From IMG/VR virus record IMGVR_UViG_3300043409_000750, positions 1 through 25,986 of that record: 25,986 bases of DNA; one strand, written 5' to 3'. The position numbers were made by a program, and so were the translations under genes. Each line of letters begins with the position of its first letter. The first letter of the stretch is position 1. Below, in pieces: positions 8,953-15,896 of this stretch. The notes under the pieces were generated by a model. The model was not told where the DNA came from. It ran no database searches and saw only the letters and a program-made list of their open reading frames with translations. This DNA is from a virus.

Positions 8953-9253
8953 TTTTTAATAAGTCTTTTATTTCGTCGGTTGTTAAATCGCTTAAATCTA
9001 CGTTTGTTTGTGTTTGTTCTATTTGTTGAACGGGAGCGCCGTATGCGCTATCTAAAACTGCTTTATAGGCGTTTGTGTCTTTTTGTTCAATTGCTTTGTC
9101 AATTTGTGCTTGGTGCATTAATAATTCTTGATCGTTTAAATCAAGTAATTCCCTTAAAATTGTACTTCGATTTCTCGCTCCTTTTGGGCGTCCGTTTGGA
9201 TTTCCTGTTTGACCTTTTTCAAACTTTTTTAAATTATCTAATCGATCAGCCAT
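8945..9253 (-). CDS. terS: Probable terminase small subunit (DUF5681-like N-terminus)
   Basis: 102 residues, ATG at 9253. The N-terminus has the KFEKGQTGNPNGRPKGARN pattern, seen in a large family of short phage proteins encoded right before the large terminase gene. The rest is helical, with a Gln-rich linker and a C-terminal acidic helix (DLTTDEIKDLLK). It overlaps the large subunit gene by 8 bases. The likely role is recognition of phage DNA for packaging. It is the first gene of the late operon, just after the promoter at 9282-9313. Confidence 0.85.
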   Translation of the reverse strand: MADRLDNLKKFEKGQTGNPNGRPKGARNRSTILRELLDLNDQELLMHQAQIDKAIEQKDTNAYKAVLDSAYGAPVQQIEQTQTNVDLSDLTTDEIKDLLKSE

Positions 9254-9281
9254 TTTCGTTGTTTTTTCACTGTTTAACGTA

Positions 9282-9313
9282 CAAATTTACGTTTTTTAAA
9301 ATATCAATTCAAA
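9282..9313 (-). promoter_or_regulatory. Promoter of the packaging/head operon with an overlapping palindrome
   Basis: On the minus strand TTTG (9313-9310) is followed after 20 bases by TAAATTTG (9289-9282), a good match to the Bacteroidetes TTTG / TANNTTTG promoter, 29 bases before the small terminase start. A perfect inverted repeat AACGTA / TACGTT (9276-9281 and 9288-9293) straddles the -7 box and could be an operator. Confidence 0.65.
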
Positions 9314-9505
9314 CAGTCCATAAATTGCCAGCGCGATAATTACCCGAATTAAACTTTTATACGCGTGGTTCTCATCGTAAATCCATTTTTGAATTGGTAT
9401 CGCAGTCAACCACCAACACGCCGTTAAAATGATTCGATCAATTACAAACAAAGCCGTAAAAATCGGTAATATTAAAAATCCTGTAATTACTTTTAGTTTT
9501 TTCAT
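9296..9505 (-). CDS. Small membrane protein
   Basis: 69 residues, ATG at 9505. Two hydrophobic segments are visible (about residues 5-35, ITGFLILPIFTALFVIDRII, and 52-69, LIRVIIALAIYGLFELIF), separated by a polar loop. It is the last of a group of small genes before the packaging operon, and its 3' end overlaps the -33 box of that operon's promoter. A holin-like role is possible, but the main lysis genes are elsewhere (22.3-23.4 kb). Function unknown. Confidence 0.65.
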   Translation of the reverse strand: MKKLKVITGFLILPIFTALFVIDRIILTACWWLTAIPIQKWIYDENHAYKSLIRVIIALAIYGLFELIF

Positions 9506-9519
9506 GTGTCAAATTTAGT

Positions 9520-9720
9520 TTAAATATTTCTTAAATCAATTTTCTGCTCCGTTCCGTTTGGATGCGTTACAATTAATGAAGTTAATTTTCCTATATTCCA
9601 TGTTCCAAATTCAACTTCGTATGTTTCAAAGTTTATTTTTAAGTGGTTATCATTTGGTAACTGCGTAAAACATTCAGTTTTTGACGCGTTTTTTATTTCA
9701 GAGCAAATATTTTCAATCAT
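9520..9720 (-). CDS. Small unknown protein
   Basis: 66 residues, ATG at 9720. A short N-terminal helix (IENICSEIKNASKTECFTQL) is followed by beta-rich sequence (LKINFETYEVEFGTWNIGKL). It overlaps the 30-residue membrane gene upstream by 8 bases, so the two are probably translated together. No family recognised. Confidence 0.6.
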   Translation of the reverse strand: MIENICSEIKNASKTECFTQLPNDNHLKINFETYEVEFGTWNIGKLTSLIVTHPNGTEQKIDLRNI

Positions 9721-9805
9721 TTTCTACGTGTTTTTTAATTAGATAAAAAGCGATACCGATTATAAAAATAAACCAAATCAGTATCGCAATATTTCTTAAT
9801 AGCAT
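9713..9805 (-). CDS. 30-residue single-span membrane peptide
   Basis: ATG at 9805 to TGA at 9713. The peptide is one long hydrophobic segment (LLRNIAILIWFIFIIGIAFY) followed by a charged tail ending KKHVEND. It overlaps the end of the upstream gene by 10 bases and the start of the downstream gene by 8, and it fills exactly the gap between them. That supports a real gene despite its size. Predicted inner-membrane peptide with unknown role. Confidence 0.6.
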   Translation of the reverse strand: MLLRNIAILIWFIFIIGIAFYLIKKHVEND

Positions 9806-10173
9806 TGTTCCCTTTTAATTTGATAGTTTAATTCCTCATTCCATTCCATTAAATCATTCTCGAAAACTTCCATATCAAACCCGCATAATTCAGGTTCGTT
9901 AAAAACAATTTCCTCAATAGCTTGACAAACTAATTTCCTGTTACGCTGGTTTAAAAATCCGCTTTTAAATACGTGCTCCCAATCGTACTGTTCTAACCTT
10001 AAATCCACGCTATCGATTACGTGGTCGCCGTTTTTAAGTGTAATGTTAAACGATACTTCGCCGCAAAAATTCATTTGCTTGTTTCCTATTTCAATGTTGA
10101 AATATACTTCTTTGTCGCTGAATTCTAAATTAACGATTTTGAAGTTTCTGTTTTTAAATTCTACTGTTTTCAT
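9796..10173 (-). CDS. Unknown 125-residue protein
   Basis: ATG at 10173. The N-terminal half looks like a beta barrel or sandwich (FKNRNFKIVNLEFSDKEVYF; FCGEVSFNITLKNGDHVIDS). The C-terminal half is helical and acidic (VCQAIEEIVFNEPELCGFDM and on). It shares a transcription unit with the 60-residue gene upstream. No family recognised. Confidence 0.65.
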   Translation of the reverse strand: MKTVEFKNRNFKIVNLEFSDKEVYFNIEIGNKQMNFCGEVSFNITLKNGDHVIDSVDLRLEQYDWEHVFKSGFLNQRNRKLVCQAIEEIVFNEPELCGFDMEVFENDLMEWNEELNYQIKREQCY

Positions 10174-10184
10174 ATTGCTTGTTT

Positions 10185-10367
10185 TTATATGTTAAAAAAT
10201 TTGTTTACTAAACTTTCAGTAGTTTTAAAAGATCCATTACTTGATCTAATTTCGAATAATTTAACGCTTTCAATTGGACTCAATGCGCGAAAAATTAAAA
10301 CCTCTTCACCCGCGTAAATTCTAAATCCTTCAGAAGTTTTGATCGTTGTTTTTGCAGTTGCTTTCAT
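10185..10367 (-). CDS. Small unknown protein, first gene of its operon
   Basis: 60 residues, ATG at 10367. Begins MKATAKTTIKTSEGFRIYAG, then GEEVLIFRALSP, which looks like a small SH3-like beta barrel. It follows a clear promoter at 10390-10419. Its leader (AATTAAAAACAAAGTATATG before MK) is shared almost exactly with the cupin gene at 16262. Function unknown. Confidence 0.65.
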   Translation of the reverse strand: MKATAKTTIKTSEGFRIYAGEEVLIFRALSPIESVKLFEIRSSNGSFKTTESLVNKFFNI

Positions 10368-10389
10368 ATACTTTGTTTTTAATTATCTT

Positions 10390-10419
10390 CAAATTTAATA
10401 TAACTTTTTGAATAAACAA
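10390..10419 (-). promoter_or_regulatory. Promoter of the 10.4-9.3 kb operon
   Basis: Minus strand TTG (10419-10417), 19-base spacer, TAAATTTG (10397-10390), preceded directly by a terminator for the upstream operon. Same spacing, same -7 box and nearly the same leader as the promoter at 16285-16314. Confidence 0.75.
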
Positions 10420-10428
10420 TACATTTTG

Positions 10429-10462
10429 AAAAAAAAAAGCGAAATTTTTTATTTTCCGCTCT
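10429..10462 (-). terminator. Intrinsic terminator of the recombination operon
   Basis: Minus strand AGCGGAAA pairs with TTTCGCT (one bulged G) around an A/T loop and is followed by ten T. It begins a few bases after the stop of the HTH gene at 10469. Confidence 0.8.
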
Positions 10463-10468
10463 TAATTA

Positions 10469-10678
10469 TTACATTCCTTTTGAATAAAGATACGTGGCCA
10501 CGCGCTGAATAGTTCGATTTGTAACAGATTTTCCGCTTAAAAATACGTGTATATTTGATTGATGTAATTTAGCATCCACACAAAACGCATTTAAGGTTAT
10601 TCCTGTTTTATTTAAATATTCCCGAAGTAGGTTCCGCGTAATTTGATCACTGTTCGCAATTATTTTTGTCGCTTTCAT
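10469..10678 (-). CDS. Small HTH DNA-binding protein (XRE/Cro-like)
   Basis: 69 residues, ATG at 10678. Residues 15-65 fit a five-helix Cro/XRE type domain: LLREYLNKTGITLNAFCVDA as helices 1-2, then LHQSNIHVFLSGK as the recognition turn-helix, and TIQRVATYLYSKG as the closing helix. It is the last gene of the recombination operon, two bases from the gene before, and is followed by a terminator. It probably binds DNA as a phage regulator; its target is unknown. Confidence 0.7.
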   Translation of the reverse strand: MKATKIIANSDQITRNLLREYLNKTGITLNAFCVDAKLHQSNIHVFLSGKSVTNRTIQRVATYLYSKGM

Positions 10679-10680
10679 TT

Positions 10681-10920
10681 TTAAAAAGGTAAATCATTGT
10701 TTACAATTGGTGGCAAAGGTTCGGTTTTAACCTCGTTTTGTTCACGTGGGTCCTCAAATGTTAAACTCATGTATTTTAATCCTTTTGCGCTGGTATTAAT
10801 CCATGCGCTAATTTGTTTGGGTTCCCCGTTTATAATTCCGTTGCCTTTGTAGTCGGGTTGGGTTTCTTTTTTTTTATTGTCGTTTTTAAATAACGCTCCT
10901 GAGTTGTTTTTTGTTTCCAT
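10681..10920 (-). CDS. Small single-strand-binding-like accessory protein with SSB-type tail
   Basis: 79 residues, ATG at 10920. The pattern NSGALFKNDNKKKETQPDYKG...ISAWINTSAKGLKYMSLTFE resembles a family of short phage proteins with a PDYxG / SAW / GxKYxSL signature, probably one small beta domain. The C-terminus, PPIVNNDLPF, looks like the acidic-hydrophobic tip of SSB proteins (D-D-I/L-P-F), though with fewer acidic residues. It sits among ERF and exonuclease genes, so a role in handling single-stranded DNA or in recruiting host SSB partners is plausible. That role is inference. Confidence 0.65.
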   Translation of the reverse strand: METKNNSGALFKNDNKKKETQPDYKGNGIINGEPKQISAWINTSAKGLKYMSLTFEDPREQNEVKTEPLPPIVNNDLPF

Positions 10921-10936
10921 TTTATTATTTATTTGA

Positions 10937-11344
10937 TTAGTAAATCCATTTTATAAACCGTCGAATTAATCCTAATTTCTGCGGTTCGGGTTTTTGTTTC
11001 CTGTTTCTTTTTATAGGATCTTTTTTTATTTCAGTGAATAAATTTGCTTCAATTGGTTTTCTTTTTAACCTGTATTGTTGATTATATTTAAATATGTAAT
11101 TTCTGCATGATTCAATTAAATTTTTTGAAACCGGTATTTTTTCGTTCCATCGATAAAAATCGTTTGAATCTTTGTAAATTACATTTGATCTTTTTAAAAA
11201 CGTTATCCAAGTGTTTGACATTTTATATTTTGTAAATAAAATATTTAAACTTTTTAAATCTCCTGAATTAATTTCCATTTTAATTATTGGTAAATATTTT
11301 TCATATTTTACCGTTGAACTTTGCTTTGTGTATTCCTGTTTCAT
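10937..11344 (-). CDS. Unknown 135-residue basic protein
   Basis: ATG at 11344. Residues 20-90 look like a winged-helix or small helical fold (DLKSLNILFTKYKMSNTWIT; NVIYKDSNDFYRWNEKIPVS). The C-terminal 45 residues are strongly basic (RLKRKPIEANL, KKDPIKRNRKQKPEPQK) and end in RRFIKWIY. It probably binds nucleic acid. It is in the recombination operon and its leader (AAATAAATAATAAAATG) is shared with the next gene downstream. No family recognised. Confidence 0.65.
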   Translation of the reverse strand: MKQEYTKQSSTVKYEKYLPIIKMEINSGDLKSLNILFTKYKMSNTWITFLKRSNVIYKDSNDFYRWNEKIPVSKNLIESCRNYIFKYNQQYRLKRKPIEANLFTEIKKDPIKRNRKQKPEPQKLGLIRRFIKWIY

Positions 11345-11352
11345 TTTATTAT

Positions 11353-11517
11353 TTATTTATTTGTTTTTAACTCTTCCCTACAAATTTTGATTATAAGCGA
11401 ATTACTATGTAACGGCGTGTTATTGTCTATATTTTCAATTATATGGCTTAAAACGCCGCGTAACTCCTTAATTTGGTTCTTTAAATCGTTGATTTCTTTG
11501 TTTACTTCAGGTTCCAT
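11353..11517 (-). CDS. Small helical protein
   Basis: 54 residues, ATG at 11517, which follows the exonuclease stop codon with no gap, and TAA at 11353. Sequence MEPEVNKEINDLKNQIKELR starts a coiled-coil helix of about 30 residues, then a short loop and a second helix (SLIIKICREELKTNK). The fit between its neighbours supports it. Function unknown. Confidence 0.6.
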   Translation of the reverse strand: MEPEVNKEINDLKNQIKELRGVLSHIIENIDNNTPLHSNSLIIKICREELKTNK

Positions 11518-12294
11518 TTATTGAAATATTAATAGTTTATAATTCATTCGTAATTTTTCCTTCCAAAATTCTGATTCATTTTTATACGCTTCGCAAATTG
11601 CTTTAAATTTTCCGTAGCTTGTATTTTTTGATTCAATAATTTTGGCCGCTTTTGCTTTTCCAATTCCTTTTACGCCTTTTATATTGTCGCATGCATCCCC
11701 AACTAAAAACAGTTCACAAAGTAAATTTTCGCAATCGGTTTTTTCCATGTATTTAAACCCTTTTCGAATTTTAAATTCTTCGCCGTTTTCGTCGTATCTT
11801 TTCAGCTGGTAATAATCAAAATGTAAACCCTGAATTTGTTTTAAATCTTTGTCAATTGAACAAACAATATAATCCTTTTCATGAAGTAATTGCGTGTTGT
11901 AAAAAATAAGGTCATCTGCTTCGTATTCGTCATGAGCAAATGAATTATTCCAATAGTCAATCAAATAATTTCTTAATTCAGAAATCCAGCGATTCGGTTT
12001 TTTACGATTTGCTTTGTATTGTGGATCGATTGCATATCTAAAATTATTTTTACATTTCGTGAAAAAATATAGCGTTTTTTCTACGTGATAACTTTGTTCA
12101 ATTTCGTTTAAAATATCAAAACTTATTTTTTCAAAACGATCATAACCGCGCTGTAAAATTTCCATTTCAATTTCAAAGCGTAATTTTCCGCTTTTTAGCA
12201 TGTCCCGGATTTCTCCGAAACTGATAACCTTGTAAATCGATTGATAAACAAGGCTATCCGCGTCGAATAAAACTATTTTAGATTCCATTTTCAT
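11518..12294 (-). CDS. 5'-3' exonuclease / FLAP endonuclease family
   Basis: 258 residues, ATG at 12294 (an in-frame ATG at 12288 is equally possible). It has the PIN-like active-site series: Asp11/Asp13 in LFDADS, a basic arch YKANRKKPNRW (92-102), EYEADDLI (Glu124, Asp126, Asp127), SIDKDLKQ (Asp147, Asp149) and VGDACDNIKGVKGIGKAKAAKI (given in part; Asp199, Asp202, then the H3TH DNA-binding motif). These match T5/T7-type phage 5'-nucleases that trim flaps and produce single strands. Here it is coupled to the ERF annealing protein upstream (17-base overlap), an exonuclease-annealing pair for recombination and for maturing replication products. Confidence 0.9.
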   Translation of the reverse strand: MKMESKIVLFDADSLVYQSIYKVISFGEIRDMLKSGKLRFEIEMEILQRGYDRFEKISFDILNEIEQSYHVEKTLYFFTKCKNNFRYAIDPQYKANRKKPNRWISELRNYLIDYWNNSFAHDEYEADDLIFYNTQLLHEKDYIVCSIDKDLKQIQGLHFDYYQLKRYDENGEEFKIRKGFKYMEKTDCENLLCELFLVGDACDNIKGVKGIGKAKAAKIIESKNTSYGKFKAICEAYKNESEFWKEKLRMNYKLLIFQ

Positions 12295-12793
12295 TTAAGA
12301 AATTGATTTGATCTTTTGTTAACTCAAAACGGGCTTCAAGTGCTTCGCGTGTAAATTCACTGTTTTTGATTTTTTCAACCGCTGCGTGAAATCTTTTATA
12401 ATCTAAAACTTGAGATCCGCTCGCGTCATTATCCACGTCCGTAACCAAACCTAAAATACTGCTTAAACAGTACCTACGGTAGTAAGTTATTCCGGATCCA
12501 AAACATTGGTGTTCGTTCATTTTTGCCAATTGAACGCTTGGAATTAAAGTACTCGATTCAAGTTTTTCACCGCTTTCGCAATGGAATACAATCGTAACTA
12601 AATAATTTTGCCCTTCGTGGCTGTTAATCATTTGAGCGAATCCTAATCCGTGTTTTTGCATTAATGGATTGATGGCCTCAAAGATTTTAGGCAAATCCGC
12701 AAATTTGTATTGATTCGCATATCCTGTTGATCCTTTGTGAATCACTTTAATTTCCTGTTGGAATGCAGCTAAGTTTTTAAATAAATTAATCAT
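12278..12793 (-). CDS. erf: ERF-family single-strand annealing protein
   Basis: 171 residues, ATG at 12793. The ERF core is visible: YANQYKFADLPKIFEAINPL (25-44), HGLGFAQM, then FGSGITYYRRYCLSSILGLV (98-117) followed by TDVDNDA, the most conserved ERF stretch. A short helical tail follows. ERF proteins coat single strands and anneal complementary DNA during phage recombination. It is coupled to a 5'-3' exonuclease downstream, and an SSB-tail protein lies further on, a functional recombination set. Confidence 0.9.
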   Translation of the reverse strand: MINLFKNLAAFQQEIKVIHKGSTGYANQYKFADLPKIFEAINPLMQKHGLGFAQMINSHEGQNYLVTIVFHCESGEKLESSTLIPSVQLAKMNEHQCFGSGITYYRRYCLSSILGLVTDVDNDASGSQVLDYKRFHAAVEKIKNSEFTREALEARFELTKDQINFLNENGI

Positions 12794-12926
12794 TTGCTTT
12801 GTTTAAATTGTTTCTAAATTCATTTGCTTCTTTTTTGGAATAAAAAGCCTTAATTACTTCTTTTCCAATCATTACCGTAAACGTTGGAAACGTGTATGGA
12901 TTTTTTGTTTTTACTGTTGCTTTCAT
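12786..12926 (-). CDS. 46-residue protein opening the recombination operon
   Basis: ATG at 12926, TAA at 12786, overlapping the ERF start by 8 bases. Sequence starts MKATVKTKNPYTFPTFTVMI and continues GKEVIKAFYSKKEANEFRNN. The IKAFYSKKEANEF part looks like a short beta-helix element. It lies directly downstream of a good promoter (12949-12976). Function unknown. Confidence 0.65.
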   Translation of the reverse strand: MKATVKTKNPYTFPTFTVMIGKEVIKAFYSKKEANEFRNNLNKAND

Positions 12927-12948
12927 AACTCTAATTATTAATTGTTTA

Positions 12949-12976
12949 CAAATGTAATATAATTTTTTAATATAAA
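12949..12976 (-). promoter_or_regulatory. Promoter of the recombination operon
   Basis: Minus strand TTTA (12976-12973), 16 bases, TACATTTG (12956-12949). The block AGGTTTATATTAA and most of the rest are shared with the promoter at 22170-22197 (28 of 32 positions), so the two operons are probably controlled alike. Confidence 0.7.
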
Positions 12977-12995
12977 CCTAATTTTTAAAAAAATA

Positions 12996-13358
12996 TTACA
13001 AAAATTCTTTTAATCCGTTCGCGCACCGCTCAATTGAATTTGCGCGCTCGTAAAGGCTTTTAATTTGGTTTTTAATAGTTTCCTTGCAATCAGTTGTAAA
13101 GTAGCCTTGTGAGGTTGCTATTAACGGAATTAAGCTATTTGAACGAATATAGTTTACTAACTTTCGTAATCGTGGACCGGTTAATCTTATTTTATACCCT
13201 CGATCACTCAAAAATTGATTCATGCGTTTTACTATTAATTCAGCTTTTATTGGGTTGTTCTTTTTATACGCCCTGAATCCATGAATTACAATTGGTAAAA
13301 TTTCCAATTCCTTATCCGTTAATTCATGCGTGTAATTTTCAAAATTTGTAACGCTCAT
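12996..13358 (-). CDS. Winged-helix-like protein linked to the IbrA gene
   Basis: 120 residues. ATG at 13358 forms an ATGA overlap with the IbrA-like gene. The order of elements, LTDKELEILPIVIHGF, NPIKAELIVKRMNQFLSDRG, IRLTGPRLRKLVNYIRSN and LIPLIATSQGYFTT, fits a winged-helix domain (helix-helix-recognition helix-wing) of the kind seen in small Bacteroidetes phage proteins. A C-terminal helix contains IKSLYERANSIERCANGL. Probably a DNA-binding protein, either a regulator of this module or a replication accessory protein. Confidence 0.65.
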   Translation of the reverse strand: MSVTNFENYTHELTDKELEILPIVIHGFRAYKKNNPIKAELIVKRMNQFLSDRGYKIRLTGPRLRKLVNYIRSNSLIPLIATSQGYFTTDCKETIKNQIKSLYERANSIERCANGLKEFL

Positions 13359-14650
13359 ATTTTGCTATATTTATTTTTAATGAATTTCATTCTTTCAATT
13401 TGTTCTTTTGTTGGTGAAAGTCCTAAATACTTACAAGTGTGATCGTTTTTTAAAATTGTTATTCCTAATCTTTTCCAGCTTGCTACATCGGAATTATGGC
13501 AACTTAACATATCTAAATGATCTGGTAAACTTTGTATCCTAACTCTATGCAATGTTTTACGACCATGAGCCGTAAAACCATTTAATTTAAATTCAATATT
13601 ATTATCTGTTAATTCTTGAATAATTCTATCGGGTAATCCGCGTCCCACTCTTCCCCAATACCTAATTGATTGAATGAAACGCTGCTTAAAATTTACAGCT
13701 GATTTTTCTGGTAAAGTATCTAATAAAAATTTAACAAACGATTTCCACGTATGCCCTAAAGGTAATTTAAAACTATTATAACTTAATTGTTTTCCATAAG
13801 TTGCAACAAAATTAGCTCCATTAACACGTGCGCAAAGCGTAATCCAAACATGAGGATCAATAATTCTGTATAAATTTAACGATGATTTACTTTCGCTCAT
13901 AAATGGAGATGCAACTCGCATTTGGTGTATTGATAAACCAGCTTTCCAAAACATATCATAAAGTTTATTATAATCCCAATCAAATTTACAATTAGCAATC
14001 CAAACATCTTCAGTTTTCCAATCATAAATAGGGTAACAATTATAAGCATGTTCAGTATTTCTTTTAGTCCATAAATTACCTCCATGAGTTTGTTTATTTT
14101 CATTTACAATTGCACGCCATCTATTTAAACTTTCATGTGTTCTAATTCCAATTAAACATGCACATTCTTTGCCTTGCGAATACCATTCTCCAAATTCATC
14201 CCAAAATTCTTGATAACCCATATTTTCACGAAAAAAAGGAAACTCATGATTATTAATATTTACTATATATTTTTCTTTTGACATTGGTCTAATCCAACGA
14301 TGCTCATCTTTCGAGCCCCAACATTGCCAATCAATTTCATAACTTGAAACCGTACAAGGTAAAGTAATAGGCAAACAACACCAAAAAACTTCTAAAACAT
14401 CTAAGTTTTTTTGAATTATTCGATGCATAAAACTTAATGACTCTGTATAATTAGCTTCATTATCTAATATCATTAAACCTATTTTTCGGTTTGGGTAATT
14501 TTTCCTTAATTCATCAATCATTAAATTAAGCATTACACCCGAATCTTTACCCCCTGAAAAAGACACATAAACTCGTTCAAATTTTTCTAAAATGTATTGA
14601 ATTCGATTTACTGATTCATCGTATACATTGTTTTCTAATATTTTAATCAT
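13355..14650 (-). CDS. ibrA: IbrA-like PP-loop (PAPS-reductase family) protein
   Basis: 431 residues, ATG at 14650. The PP-loop SFSGGKDSGVML (Ser32-Ser37 as SGGKDS) gives an ATP-pyrophosphatase / PAPS-reductase fold. Later landmarks are ILDNEANY, WCCLPITLPC, WIRPMSKE, CLIGIRTHESLNRW, a YPIYDWKTEDVW segment and RVASPFM. This is the architecture of IbrA proteins, known from E. coli prophages where ibrA/ibrB affect eib gene expression. The reaction is not established. The last 45 residues (ASWKRLGITILKNDHTCKYL region) resemble the small protein encoded just upstream. A ParB-like IbrB gene is in the same operon. DndC-type phosphorothioation is less likely because no DndD/E partner is present. Confidence 0.88.
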   Translation of the reverse strand: MIKILENNVYDESVNRIQYILEKFERVYVSFSGGKDSGVMLNLMIDELRKNYPNRKIGLMILDNEANYTESLSFMHRIIQKNLDVLEVFWCCLPITLPCTVSSYEIDWQCWGSKDEHRWIRPMSKEKYIVNINNHEFPFFRENMGYQEFWDEFGEWYSQGKECACLIGIRTHESLNRWRAIVNENKQTHGGNLWTKRNTEHAYNCYPIYDWKTEDVWIANCKFDWDYNKLYDMFWKAGLSIHQMRVASPFMSESKSSLNLYRIIDPHVWITLCARVNGANFVATYGKQLSYNSFKLPLGHTWKSFVKFLLDTLPEKSAVNFKQRFIQSIRYWGRVGRGLPDRIIQELTDNNIEFKLNGFTAHGRKTLHRVRIQSLPDHLDMLSCHNSDVASWKRLGITILKNDHTCKYLGLSPTKEQIERMKFIKNKYSKI

Positions 14651-14907
14651 AATTCTAATTTTAATTGCTTTACTTTTTGCCTGTTTTCAATTTCTATTTT
14701 TTTATATGCGTGATAATACTTTGATTTTATTTCTGTAAATCCAAGACTTTTTAACGCGTAATCATTTTTTAAAATCGCAAAACATATTCTACGATATGAA
14801 GGGACTTTATTTCTAATTTCTAATTCATTTGGAGCCTCGTCCGGTATTCCATTAGAATAACATCTTTGCTCCCACGTTTGAATGTATTTCTCTATTTTTT
14901 GTTTCAT
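14647..14907 (-). CDS. Stand-alone IbrA-tail (DUF3440-like) domain protein
   Basis: 86 residues, ATG at 14907, ATGA overlap with the IbrA-like gene. Sequence landmarks are YIQTWEQRCYSNGIPDEAPN and PSYRRICFAILKNDYALKSL followed by GF. The second is clearly similar to the C-terminus of the IbrA-like protein (WKRLGITILKNDHTCKYLGL), sharing the R-I/L-x3-ILKND-x4-K-x-LG pattern. It therefore looks like a separate copy of the IbrA C-terminal module, which may partner with IbrA. Its start overlaps the upstream gene by 56 bases and no later Met is available near the conserved part, so the start is fairly firm. Confidence 0.75.
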   Translation of the reverse strand: MKQKIEKYIQTWEQRCYSNGIPDEAPNELEIRNKVPSYRRICFAILKNDYALKSLGFTEIKSKYYHAYKKIEIENRQKVKQLKLEL

Positions 14908-15253
14908 ATTCTAAAATTATTTTTTCAGCTATTTTATTTGCGCTATCTTGTTTTTTTTTATTTAATAAACTCCATGCTATTCGAGTTAAATATTCAGGAG
15001 CGTTACATTTATACATACACGCCGCCGCACCTAACCACGCTTTTCTGTTTTGATTCCTATTACTTAAATTAACATCACTTGATATTTTCCAATCAATTAA
15101 TATTTTTTGACATGTAATGTAAAAATCATTTGGGTTTGATAATAGATTTATGCTTTCAATTACTTTTTTGTCTTTATCAATAACATCACTTGCGTTATAC
15201 ATTCCACACAAATAATCTTCCCATTTTTGATATTCAATATAAATTTGTTCCAT
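14852..15253 (-). CDS. All-helical protein of the IbrA/IbrB module
   Basis: 133 residues, ATG at 15253. The first half starts EYQKWEDYLCGMYNASDVID. The second half has RKAWLGAAACMYKCNAPEYL, then TRIAWSLLNKKKQDSANKIA and EKIILEYE, a pattern I associate with small phage proteins carrying an AW-LxxxxQDxAN-xA-xxI helix pair. It lies between the ParB-like and IbrA-tail genes and overlaps the latter by 56 bases. Likely a dedicated partner of the module; its function is unknown. Confidence 0.7.
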   Translation of the reverse strand: MEQIYIEYQKWEDYLCGMYNASDVIDKDKKVIESINLLSNPNDFYITCQKILIDWKISSDVNLSNRNQNRKAWLGAAACMYKCNAPEYLTRIAWSLLNKKKQDSANKIAEKIILEYETKNREIHSNVGAKMLF

Positions 15254-15259
15254 TTTAAT

Positions 15260-15886
15260 TTAATTATTATCACTTTCCCAAGCGTTACTAAATTCTTTAT
15301 TTGCAAATAATGAAGCTAATCCTGTAATTTGTTTCATTCGTAATAATTCATCAATACTCATTCCAACGTGTTTACAAATCCACGCGTCACCTTTTCCCAT
15401 TTCAACTAATTCAGTTACTATTGTACTCATTAATTCGATTGAATGAGATCCGCGTGCCCTGTTATGTCTTATAGTTGAAGCCATTCTATCACTTCTGCCT
15501 TGTTTCCATTGATTAATATTTACAACAGGCAGCCTACCGTGAACTCGTTGTTTAACCTCTTCAACTTCTTTACCTACTCTATTTCTATGAAATCCATCAA
15601 TTACAGTTATATTTTCTTCTTCTTTAAATGAAACTATTGGTTGCGTGTAACCATCTTCCATAATTGATTGTCTTAATAATTCCATTTCAGGAGGTGCAAC
15701 TGCATTTGGGTTGTAATCATTAGCCCTAACTATTTCATTTTTCACCCACAAAACACAATCAACAGGCTCGTTTCTCATTGGTGAAATTTCATGTAATGCT
15801 ATTTTAATTTCATTAATAGCGTCAATTTGTTCATCTATACTCAAATTTTCATAATTTGGCATTAATTCTAATAGTTTACTTTTCAT
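15260..15886 (-). CDS. ibrB: IbrB-like ParB-fold protein
   Basis: 208 residues. I start at the ATG at 15886 (MKSKLLELMPNYENLSIDEQ), 10 bases after the cupin stop. A start at 15940 would overlap that gene by 43 bases. Residues 50-125 are a ParB N-terminal domain: NDYNPNAVAPPEMELLRQSI, EDGYTQPIVSF, VIDGFHRNRVGKE (with the GxxR signature as GFHR), and GRLPVVNIN. Then follow DRMASTIRHNRARGSHSIEL, characteristic of IbrB, and a helix-turn-helix (GDAWICKHVGMSIDELLRMK). ParB-fold domains bind and often hydrolyse nucleotides such as CTP, but its role here is not known. It is paired with the IbrA-like gene in one operon. Confidence 0.88.
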   Translation of the reverse strand: MKSKLLELMPNYENLSIDEQIDAINEIKIALHEISPMRNEPVDCVLWVKNEIVRANDYNPNAVAPPEMELLRQSIMEDGYTQPIVSFKEEENITVIDGFHRNRVGKEVEEVKQRVHGRLPVVNINQWKQGRSDRMASTIRHNRARGSHSIELMSTIVTELVEMGKGDAWICKHVGMSIDELLRMKQITGLASLFANKEFSNAWESDNN

Positions 15887-15896
15887 TACGTTGTTT

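Noticed and set aside
8923-9339. A 138-codon open frame on the plus strand across the small terminase gene
   Set aside because: Antisense to the small terminase gene and the next small gene, with a Leu/Phe/Arg-rich composition typical of a mirrored frame and no recognisable domain. All other genes run on the minus strand.
13897-14103. A minus-strand frame of 68 codons inside the IbrA-like gene
   Set aside because: Out of frame inside a convincing PP-loop protein, rich in Ile, Leu and Met as expected of a shadow frame.
13355-15886. A Dnd/Ssp-type DNA phosphorothioation system
   Set aside because: The PP-loop protein fits IbrA rather than DndC, and no DndA/B/D/E or Ssp partners are present.
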